Source of the DNA: Pseudomonadota bacterium
Lineage (GTDB): Bacteria > Myxococcota > Myxococcia > Myxococcales > Myxococcaceae
Direction: 5' to 3'
Assembly: GCA_023424585.1 (NCBI GenBank)
Contig: JAFADT010000693.1
Coordinates: 1 to 11,822 of the forward strand
Length of the DNA: 11,822 nucleotides
Shown here: one piece after another, positions 1 through 6,255 of the stretch
Position numbering within the stretch: the first letter of the stretch is position 1
How the letters are laid out: every line of letters begins with the position of its first letter
Notes under the pieces: generated by a model
Seen by the model: only the letters and a program-made list of their open reading frames with translations
What the model was told of the DNA's origin: nothing
Databases searched by the model: none
Program-made: the position numbers and the translations under genes

Positions 1-37
1 GATCCTGGGCGGCGGTGACGGGCTCGCGGCGCGCGAG
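1..37 (+). repeat. 37-bp exact inverted copy of 716-752
   Basis: Bases 1-37 are the reverse complement of 716-752, a perfect 37-bp match that stops abruptly at 38. The original copy encodes the glycine-rich SAM-binding loop (GGGDG) of the spermidine-synthase domain. The repeat begins exactly at the window edge. That fits a contig-end inversion or chimeric join better than a biological repeat. The alternative is a genuine small inversion or a second synthase gene ending here. Confidence 0.85.
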
Positions 38-113
38 CGGCCTGCCGCGTACAGGCGCTCGCCACGGAGGCGCCCAGGAACGCGGCCACCAGCTCGCGCC
101 GCGTCAGTTCCAC
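1..113 (-). CDS. N-terminus of a Tat/lipoprotein-like secreted protein (partial)
   Basis: A GTG start at 113 lies inside the end of the upstream spermidine-synthase gene, with a 10-nt overlap. It opens a frame reading VELTRRELVAAFLGASVASAC. This resembles an export signal: a twin-arginine pair at residues 5-6 within TRREL, then a short hydrophobic stretch, then a cysteine at 21 after V-A-S-A that could be a lipidation site. The frame stays open to the window edge, but the last 37 bases (1-37) are an exact inverted copy of 716-752. The true continuation beyond about base 38 is therefore doubtful. The mature protein cannot be identified. Position and overlap make it the last visible gene of the speD-DUF4178-DUF350-speE operon, so it may be an exported or membrane-attached partner. 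The start and signal are seen; the operon role is inferred. Confidence 0.5.
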   Translation of the reverse strand, partial: MELTRRELVAAFLGASVASACTRQAARAPRARHRRPG

Positions 114-1600
114 CGGCGCCACTCCTCTTCGTAGTAGTGCACCAGCACCTGGTTGTTCAGCCGGTTCACCTCCGCCGGCAGCGGCCCCATGTCCGGGGAG
201 AAGTGGGTGAGCCCCTCCAGCGTGTCCTCGTCCAGGAAGGCCAGCCCCTCCGGCAGCGGGCGGTAGCGGCCGGGCCGCTCCTGCGCCACCAGCACGTAGC
301 CCCACTCCCCGAAGGACGGCACCAGCGCGTGGTACGGCTGCGTCCAGAAGCCCGCCGCCTTGAGCGTGCCCTCCACGCACCAGAACGAGCGCCGCGCGAA
401 CAGCGGGCTGGTGCTCTGGATGACCGCCACGCCGCCCGGCGCCAGGCGCTTCTTCAAGATCTTGTAGAAGCCCGTCGTGTAGAGCTTCCCCAGCGCGAAG
501 TTGTTGGGGTCCGGGAAGTCCACGATGACCACGTCCCAGGTGTTCACGCCCTCGGCCAGGAACTGCATGGCGTCCGTGTTGATGACGCGCATCTTCGGGT
601 GCGTCATCGAGTGGTGGTTGAGCGCCGCCAGCTCCTGGTAGTTCACCGCCAGCCCGGTGATGGCGGGGTCCAGGTCCACCAGCGTGAGGGACTTCAGCTC
701 CGGATACTTCAGCACCTCGCGCGCCGCGAGCCCGTCACCGCCGCCCAGGATCAGCACGTGCTCCACCTTCTGCGCGCGCACCATGGCCGGGTGCACCAGG
801 GCCTCGTGGTAGCGGTACTCGTCGATGCTGGCGAACTGGAGGTTGCCGTTGAGGAACAGCGAGAAGCCCCGCTTGCCGCGCGTGACGATGATGCGCTGGT
901 AGGGGGAGCTGGTGGCGTGGACGACCTCGTCCGCGTAGAGCTGGTCCTCGTAGAAGGTGGTGAGCCGGTCCCCCAGCGCGAAGCACACCAGCAGCCCCGC
1001 GCACAGCGCCACCGCCTTGACGCGCAGGCGCACGGGGTTGGCCAGCACGGGCGCGAGCAGCCACGTGCTCCACAGCCCCACGCCCGCGTTGAGCAGGCCG
1101 AAGAGGAGCGACGTGCGCACCAGCCCCAGCCTGGGCACCAGCAACAGCGGGAAGGCCACGCTGGCGGCGAGCGCGCCCAGGTAGTCGAATGTCAGCACCT
1201 GGCTGACCAGGTCCTTGAACTTGAGCTGGTCCTGCAGGATGCGCAGCAGGAGGGGGATCTCCAGGCCCACCAGGGTGCCGATGGCCAGCACGCTGCCGTA
1301 CAGCACCACGGGGAACACGCTGGTGAGCGTGAAGGTGAGGAACAGCAGCGGCGCGCACAGCCCGCCGACGAGCGCCACGGCCAGCTCCACCTCCACGAAG
1401 CGCTGGGCCACCCCGCGCTCCACGAAGCGCGACAGGTAGCTGCCAATGCCCATGGCGAAGAGGTAGCCGCCGATGACGGTGGAGAACTGGGTGATGCTGT
1501 CCCCCAGCAGGTAGCTGGCGAGCGTCCCGACGATGAGCTCGTAGATGAGCCCGCACGTCGCGATGACGAGGACGGTGAGGAAGAGCAGCGTCTTGTTCAA
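104..1600 (-). CDS. speE: Membrane-fused spermidine synthase-like protein (polyamine aminopropyltransferase)
   Basis: The predicted product has 498 residues. Residues 1-210 hold about seven hydrophobic segments (for example 5-27, 41-57, 70-92, 96-120, 140-157, 163-186, 196-210). Residues about 215-440 form a spermidine-synthase (Rossmann methyltransferase-like) domain. Family hallmarks seen are SSPYQRI (231-237), LNGNLQFASIDEYRYHE (250-266), the SAM-type loop GGGDG (286-290), the acidic end of strand 2 LVDLDP (307-312), NTDA (341-344) and DFPDP (361-365), where aspartates 361 and 364 match the catalytic and amine-binding acids of aminopropyltransferases. The family moves the aminopropyl group of decarboxylated SAM to putrescine or a similar amine. 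The start chosen is TTG at 1600, the only usual start before the first helix. It has no clear Shine-Dalgarno and lies 13 nt after the DUF350 stop, so translational coupling is likely. Classical SpeE is soluble and about 280-300 residues; the membrane half is the oddity. The actual amine substrate is unknown. Confidence 0.88.
   Translation of the reverse strand: MNKTLLFLTVLVIATCGLIYELIVGTLASYLLGDSITQFSTVIGGYLFAMGIGSYLSRFVERGVAQRFVEVELAVALVGGLCAPLLFLTFTLTSVFPVVLYGSVLAIGTLVGLEIPLLLRILQDQLKFKDLVSQVLTFDYLGALAASVAFPLLLVPRLGLVRTSLLFGLLNAGVGLWSTWLLAPVLANPVRLRVKAVALCAGLLVCFALGDRLTTFYEDQLYADEVVHATSSPYQRIIVTRGKRGFSLFLNGNLQFASIDEYRYHEALVHPAMVRAQKVEHVLILGGGDGLAAREVLKYPELKSLTLVDLDPAITGLAVNYQELAALNHHSMTHPKMRVINTDAMQFLAEGVNTWDVVIVDFPDPNNFALGKLYTTGFYKILKKRLAPGGVAVIQSTSPLFARRSFWCVEGTLKAAGFWTQPYHALVPSFGEWGYVLVAQERPGRYRPLPEGLAFLDEDTLEGLTHFSPDMGPLPAEVNRLNNQVLVHYYEEEWRRWN
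716..752 (-). repeat. Internal partner of the 37-bp inverted repeat at 1-37
   Basis: This 37-bp segment of the spermidine-synthase gene encodes residues around 283-295, including the GGGDG loop. It recurs exactly, in inverted orientation, at the left edge of the window. Being in a conserved coding motif and in frame, this copy is the original. Confidence 0.85.
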
Positions 1601-1613
1601 AGCGTCACGTGTT

Positions 1614-1841
1614 TCAGCCGCTGATGGCCGCCGCGATGATGATGGCCAGGCCCAGGATGAACGAGCCGATGACGATGCCCAGCGCGGTGTTCTGGTCGAC
1701 CTCGATCTCCTTGTGCACGTCGTACGGGAGGATGAGGCGGATGACGTAGAAGCCGGCCACGAACACCACCAGGCCGATGAGCGAGTAGATGACGCTCGCC
1801 AGCACTCCCTGCAGGGTGACCACCACTCCAAGCAACAGCAT
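1614..1841 (-). CDS. DUF350 family two-helix membrane protein
   Basis: A 75-residue protein starts at ATG 1841 and is preceded by GGAGG six nucleotides upstream. It has two membrane helices, about 11-38 and 51-73, separated by a charged loop with HKEIEVDQN (43-51). The acidic/Asn segment just before a Gly-Ala-rich second helix (NTALGIVIGSFILGLAII) is the recognisable DUF350 pattern; E. coli YjfL belongs to the same family. Many DUF350 proteins are longer with more helices, so this is a single-unit version. Its start overlaps the upstream small gene's stop by one base, and its stop lies 13 nt before the synthase start, so the three are almost certainly co-translated. The function is unknown. 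Recurrent pairing with polyamine enzymes makes a channel, scaffold or transport partner plausible, but this is inference. Confidence 0.82.
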   Translation of the reverse strand: MLLLGVVVTLQGVLASVIYSLIGLVVFVAGFYVIRLILPYDVHKEIEVDQNTALGIVIGSFILGLAIIIAAAISG

Positions 1842-2002
1842 CACTTGCCTCCCATGAATCCACCGGTCCACAGCAGCACGCCGCCGGGACCGCGCCTCAC
1901 GTCTCCGGTCACCTTGCCGCGCTCCTCGTCACTGAAGGGGGCCCACCCCGTATAGGTCGCCCACGCGTACGCCACGAGCACCAAGCCGCCCAGGTACCTC
2001 AT
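1841..2002 (-). CDS. 53-residue single-helix membrane protein, unrecognised family
   Basis: A short gene of 53 codons starts at ATG 2002 with a strong GGAGGT Shine-Dalgarno about six nucleotides upstream. It ends with TGA at 1841-1843, sharing one base with the DUF350 start. The product begins MRYLGGLVLVAYAWATYTGW, one N-terminal hydrophobic helix (about 3-20). A short polar stretch with SDEERGK (24-30) follows, then a glycine-rich tail ending in TGGFMGGK. There is no lipobox cysteine and no clear cleavage site, so a membrane-anchored protein with an exposed tail is likely. It sits 31 nt after the DUF4178 gene. Ribosome-binding site, overlap and continuous codon structure all argue that it is real, though automatic annotation could miss it. 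I do not recognise a family; by position it is probably a small subunit of the same membrane assembly. Confidence 0.72.
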   Translation of the reverse strand: MRYLGGLVLVAYAWATYTGWAPFSDEERGKVTGDVRRGPGGVLLWTGGFMGGK

Positions 2003-2033
2003 CGTCCACCTCCCGGCCCGCGGGCCTCGAGCG

Positions 2034-3950
2034 CTACAGGTTGCTTTCCTTCCAGCGCTCGGTTTCGAAGTTGTTGGCGCTGAAGAACGACAGCGCCGGG
2101 ATGATCAGCAGCACGACCAGCGCGATGCCGAACCAGCTCTCGTTGGGCGTGTCGTGCGTGAGCAGCACCTGGTAGCTGACGACGGGGCCCAGCTCCGGTC
2201 CCTTGAACGCCAGGCCGGGGTCGAACGACGTGGTCGTCCGGAGCACGTACTTCCCCTTGGGCACCGTGGACAGGTACACGCTGCCGCTCTGTCCGCCCTC
2301 GCTCCAGGAGCCGTCGCTGTCGCGTCCGTGGTAGTAGCTCACCTCTTCGTAGAAGCTCACCACCTCCTGCGTGTCCTGGTTCACCAGGTCGCCCTGCACG
2401 CCCACCCAGGCGTTGTCGAGCGCGCTCGACATGATGACCTGGGCCCGCACGTTGCCGTCCCGCCGCAGCTCGAAGGGCTCGCTGAAGTGCATGGCGTCGG
2501 GGGTGCCGGAGTGCGCGCTCCGGGGCAGCGTCACCCGCAGGTCCAGCACCCGCTCGTTGAGCGCCCGCGCGTGGAGCACGGCGGACAGGGCGAACAGGCC
2601 CAGGAGCCACACCGCGGACCAGAGCAGCGTCTTCATCATCGCCGCGCGGCGCACGTTGGGCTGGCTGGGCGCGATGCCCCGGGGCCTGGGCAGCGGCTCC
2701 TTCAGCCGGAACGCGTCGCGCACCTGCTCCGGCGTGAGGTACTCGCCGTGCGTGTAGGTGACCTCGTTGTCGGTGGCGTCCTCGTTCACGGAGTAGGGCG
2801 GCGCGACGTACTCCGTGGCCCGCGCCTTCTCGCCCTGGTGGACCTTCCAGTAGAACTCGCCCACCACGGCGTCGGTGACGGCGGTGACGGACTGGAAGGC
2901 CTTGTAGCGGCGGCCCTCGTAGTGCGCGGACACCCCGGGCACGACGCTGGCGTCACCGGCGGCCAGGGGCTTGAGGAACACCCAGTGGCCGTTGGACTCC
3001 ATCAGCCAGGTGAAGCCGCGCGCCGGCTGGTAGAGGAGGTACTCCATCCACGGGTAGCGCGTGCCCTCCACCACGCACGAGCGCTCCTGGTAGCCGATGC
3101 AGATCCACTCCGCGCCGTCGAGCGTGCCCTTCTGCCCCAGCTGGAGCGCCGCCGGCAGCTCCGGCTTCTGGAGCAGCTTGAGGAAGGACAGCTTCCCTTC
3201 CGCCACGTTCATCAGCGCGCCGCAGTACGGGCACGCCACGCGCATCGTCTGGTCCGGCGCGCGCAGCTCCAGCGGGCCGTTGCACTGGGTGCAGCGCGCC
3301 TGCTGGAGCTGGACCTTGCGCGCGCGCGGGCGCAGGTCCCCCGCCGGGATGCCCAGCTGCGCGAGCTCCAGCCTCTGCCCCAGGAACACCTCCGGGTCGC
3401 GGTCGCGCGCGCCGAAGTCCAGCGTGACGAACAGGCCGCGCGGGCCCGTGGCGTCCACGTAGTAGCTGTCGGCTTGCGGATCCACGTCGCTGGGGAGCTG
3501 TCCCTCCGCGGCGGTGACGCGCCCGTGGCCGCGCTCCTCCACCACCAGCGGGCGGTTGCGCAGGCGCAGGCGGTCCCCGGGGTGGAGGCGCTCCAGTTGG
3601 AGGCCCTCCTCCACGCCGGCCGCGAAGAGCAGGTGGAAGGCGCCCTCGGACTCGCTGAGCCAGCCGGTGCGGCCGTCGGACAGCTCCACGTACCACTCGT
3701 CCCAGGGGCCGGCGCCGTGGTCCTTCTGGAGGCGCCCGACGATTTGATACGCGGTGCCGTTGACGCGGCCCTCCAGCCCCAGGCGCAGCGGGGAGTCCGT
3801 CTCCACGATGCGGGCCACCTTGCCGTGGGCCTCCAGCTCCGCGCCCACGCGGGCCACCATCGTCTGGCAGTGGCCGCACACCACCACCTGCGCGGACCCC
3901 ACGGAGAACTCCACGCTCGCGCCGCACGACGGACACGCCCCCTGCGTCAC
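2034..3950 (-). CDS. Large membrane protein with two zinc ribbons and two DUF4178 domains
   Basis: The 638-residue product starts at GTG 3950, whose GTGA overlaps the SpeD stop by 4 nt and is preceded by AGGAGG. The visible order is: zinc ribbon 1 (C6-x2-C9, C25-x2-C28); a first DUF4178-like beta-rich unit (about 45-200, with DEWYVELSDGRTGWLSE at 84-100); zinc ribbon 2 (C220-x2-C223, C240-x2-C243); and a second DUF4178-like unit (about 270-415, with WMEYLLYQPARGFTWLMES at 301-319). A membrane helix (about 438-461), a beta-rich domain (about 465-605) on the far side and a last helix (about 607-624) with a short charged tail complete it. The ribbon + DUF4178 module is therefore duplicated in tandem. 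Two helices put both the N-terminal modules and the C-tail in the cytoplasm and the middle domain in the periplasm. DUF4178 has no established activity. Genomic pairing with SpeD, DUF350 and the synthase suggests a scaffold or regulator of a membrane polyamine complex. Domain assignments rest on motif recognition. Confidence 0.82.
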   Translation of the reverse strand: MTQGACPSCGASVEFSVGSAQVVVCGHCQTMVARVGAELEAHGKVARIVETDSPLRLGLEGRVNGTAYQIVGRLQKDHGAGPWDEWYVELSDGRTGWLSESEGAFHLLFAAGVEEGLQLERLHPGDRLRLRNRPLVVEERGHGRVTAAEGQLPSDVDPQADSYYVDATGPRGLFVTLDFGARDRDPEVFLGQRLELAQLGIPAGDLRPRARKVQLQQARCTQCNGPLELRAPDQTMRVACPYCGALMNVAEGKLSFLKLLQKPELPAALQLGQKGTLDGAEWICIGYQERSCVVEGTRYPWMEYLLYQPARGFTWLMESNGHWVFLKPLAAGDASVVPGVSAHYEGRRYKAFQSVTAVTDAVVGEFYWKVHQGEKARATEYVAPPYSVNEDATDNEVTYTHGEYLTPEQVRDAFRLKEPLPRPRGIAPSQPNVRRAAMMKTLLWSAVWLLGLFALSAVLHARALNERVLDLRVTLPRSAHSGTPDAMHFSEPFELRRDGNVRAQVIMSSALDNAWVGVQGDLVNQDTQEVVSFYEEVSYYHGRDSDGSWSEGGQSGSVYLSTVPKGKYVLRTTTSFDPGLAFKGPELGPVVSYQVLLTHDTPNESWFGIALVVLLIIPALSFFSANNFETERWKESNL

Positions 3951-4297
3951 GCCCCCCCTCCTCTCGGCAGCTCGCGCACGCGGCACGCCGTGGCGCCCAG
4001 GTGCTTCGCCGCCATCGCGTCGAAGTCCGGGCGCGCGCGGGCGCGGCAGCAGTAGACGTTGAGCGCGGCGAAGCCGTGCTCCGGGAAGGTGTGGATGGCC
4101 AGGTGGCTCTCGGCCAGGAGCGCCAGGCCGGTGACGCCGCCGGGCTCCGGGAAGACGTGCCACTGCGGCGGGCCCACGACCTTCAGGTCCATCAAGACGA
4201 CCAGCTCCTCGAAGAGGGCCGCCAGCGCGGCCGCGTCCTTGAGCCGCGCCGGCGCGCAGCCGCTCGCGTCAACCAGCCATTCCTGTCCGGTTGTCAC
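3947..4297 (-). CDS. speD: S-adenosylmethionine decarboxylase proenzyme (prokaryotic class)
   Basis: The 116-residue product is the usual size for the short prokaryotic AdoMet decarboxylases of the Thermotoga/Bacillus type. The motif LLAESHLAIHTFPEHGFAALN (60-80) contains the self-cleavage site: Ser64 should become the N-terminal pyruvoyl cofactor of the alpha chain after cleavage at Glu63-Ser64. His69 and Cys84 match the processing histidine and catalytic cysteine of the T. maritima enzyme (Ser63, His68, Cys83). The reaction removes CO2 from SAM to give the aminopropyl donor for spermidine synthase. The start is GTG 4297 with GGAGG eight nucleotides upstream. It is the first gene of the minus-strand operon, and its stop overlaps the DUF4178 start by 4 nt. 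No arginine or ornithine decarboxylase is present in the window, so the acceptor amine must come from elsewhere. Confidence 0.93.
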   Translation of the reverse strand: MTTGQEWLVDASGCAPARLKDAAALAALFEELVVLMDLKVVGPPQWHVFPEPGGVTGLALLAESHLAIHTFPEHGFAALNVYCCRARARPDFDAMAAKHLGATACRVRELPRGGGA

Positions 4298-4372
4298 AGG
4301 GGAAACCTCCGGGGATGAAACACCTCTTTAACACGCTGGAGCCCGGTCGAAAGCCGCTAGGATGCGCGCCCC
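4298..4372. promoter_or_regulatory. Divergent intergenic region between speD and the cyclophilin gene
   Basis: This 75-bp gap separates two divergent operons, so it must hold promoters for both unless transcription starts inside genes. It includes the least GC-rich patch nearby (GATGAAACACCTCTTTAACA, 4314-4333) and the GGAGG Shine-Dalgarno of speD. I could not assign convincing -35/-10 pairs on either strand, nor a repeat suggesting an operator. The region call rests on gene orientation alone. Confidence 0.45.
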
Positions 4373-5082
<710 letters not shown>

Positions 5083-5086
<4 letters not shown>

Positions 5087-5817
5087 GCCTCCGCCCGCGC
5101 CACGTGCGCACGAAGCTGGGGGAGCTGACCTGCCACGGGGTGGACGCGCTCCCCGAGGGCGCGGCTCCCCAGGTGGTGGTGGTGCTGTGCCACGGCTTCG
5201 GCGCGCCGGGCACGGACCTGGTGGCGCTGGCGCCGGAGCTGATGATGGCCGCGCCCCGGCTGGCGCAGGCGGCGCGGTTCGTCTTTCCGGAGGCGCCGCT
5301 GTCGCTGGACGCCCTGGGCATGCCCGGGGGCCGCGCGTGGTTCGAGATTCCCCCGGCCATCCTGATGGGGCAGGGGCGCGACTGGGCGCAGTACTCCCAG
5401 GCGGTGCCGCCGGGGATGCCCGCCGCGCGCCGGGCGCTGATGAGCGTGGTGGCGGCGCTCCAGGTGCCGCTGGAGCGCGTCGTGCTGGGAGGCTTCAGCC
5501 AGGGCGCGATGATGGCCACGGACGTGGCCCTGCGGCTGGAGGAGCGCCCCGCGGGGCTGTGCCTCCTGTCCGGGGCCGTGGTCGCCGGGAAGGAGTGGGA
5601 GCCCCGCGCCCGCGCGAGGACGGCGCTCCCGGTGTTCCAGGGGCACGGCCGGCAGGACCCGGTGCTCCCCTTCCAGGAAGGCGAGCGCCTGCGCGACCTG
5701 CTGACAGGCGCGGGGCTGCCGGTGGAGTTCCTACCTTTTGAGGGTGGGCACACGCTCATCACCGAGGAGCTGGAGCAGCTGGCGGCGTTCCTCGTGAAGC
5801 GGCTGGACGGCCGCTGA
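5083..5817 (+). CDS. Alpha/beta-hydrolase, phospholipase/carboxylesterase family
   Basis: The 244-residue product starts at GTG 5083 inside the cyclophilin stop (GTGA overlap). No clear Shine-Dalgarno is seen, so coupled translation is likely; GTG 5104 is a possible later start. The catalytic triad is visible: Ser139 in the nucleophile elbow GGFSQG (136-141), Asp192 in GRQDPVLP (189-196) and His223 in GGHTL (221-225). The oxyanion strand VVVVLCHGFGAPGTD (31-45) is typical of the carboxylesterase/lysophospholipase family related to YpfH and EstB. It has no signal peptide, so it should be cytoplasmic and hydrolyse a short-chain ester or lysophospholipid. The exact substrate cannot be read from sequence, and dienelactone hydrolase-like activity is an alternative. 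It probably shares a transcript with the cyclophilin and the YjbQ gene 21 nt downstream. Confidence 0.87.
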
Positions 5818-5838
5818 CCCACGGGACGGAGGCTTGGG

Positions 5839-6255
5839 GTGTATCAGGCGAAGGAGCTGACGGTGTCCACGCTGGGCCGGGGCCTGGTGGACATCACCGG
5901 TGAGGTGCAGCAGGCGGTGAAGGCCACGGGCATCCGCGAGGGCCTGTGCACGCTGTTCCTGCACCACACCAGCGCGTCGCTGATCATCGGCGAGAACGCG
6001 GACCCCGTCGTCCAGCGCGACCTGGAGGCGTTCTTCTCCCGGCTGGTGAGGGACGGCGACCCGCTGTTCCAGCACGACGCGGAGGGGCCGGACGACATGC
6101 CGGCGCACGTGCGCACGGTGCTGACGCAGGTGTCCCTGACCGTGCCGGTGAGGGACGGCGAGGCGGACCTGGGCACGTGGCAGGGCGTCTACGTCTGGGA
6201 GCACCGCACGTCGCCGCACCGCCGCCGCGTCACGGTGTCCGTGCTGGGCGGTTAG
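5839..6255 (+). CDS. yjbQ: YjbQ/UPF0047 family protein
   Basis: The 138-residue product has the family's normal length. It starts at GTG 5839 with GGAGG about seven nucleotides upstream. Conserved signatures are LFLHHTSASLIIGENADP (39-56), GPDDMPAH (83-90), LGTWQGVY (111-118) and EHR (121-123); histidines 43, 90 and 122 likely form the family's metal or anion pocket. COG0432 proteins are annotated as secondary thiamine-phosphate synthases because E. coli YjbQ shows weak activity of that kind, but their main cellular role is unsettled. There is no thiamine gene and no TPP riboswitch-like leader here, so the context does not support a dedicated thiamine role. Its TAG stop interlocks with the TAA stop of the converging transpeptidase gene (6252-6255), leaving no room for an intergenic terminator. 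Confidence 0.9.
   Translation: MYQAKELTVSTLGRGLVDITGEVQQAVKATGIREGLCTLFLHHTSASLIIGENADPVVQRDLEAFFSRLVRDGDPLFQHDAEGPDDMPAHVRTVLTQVSLTVPVRDGEADLGTWQGVYVWEHRTSPHRRRVTVSVLGG

Noticed and set aside
137..1624. Long open frame on the plus strand opposite the spermidine synthase (495 codons)
   Set aside because: The translation is dominated by His/Arg/Gln/Val runs typical of the antisense of high-GC genes, with no domain; the minus strand carries clear family motifs.
1601..1831. Upstream extension of the synthase frame to an ATG at 1831
   Set aside because: It would overlap almost all of DUF350 in another frame and adds a Ser/Arg/Trp-rich stretch unlike any domain; TTG 1600 begins right before the first helix.
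2154..4055. Long plus-strand frame opposite the DUF4178 gene (633 codons)
   Set aside because: Low-complexity antisense composition; the minus strand has zinc ribbons, membrane helices, a good Shine-Dalgarno and operon overlaps.
4298..4372. Possible sigma-70-type promoters in the divergent gap
   Set aside because: The nearest candidate on the minus strand (TTCGAC, 15-nt spacer, TAAAGA) matches consensus poorly, so no specific promoter is called.
5818..5838. Possible TPP riboswitch before yjbQ
   Set aside because: The gap is only 21 nt and holds just a Shine-Dalgarno; far too short for a riboswitch.
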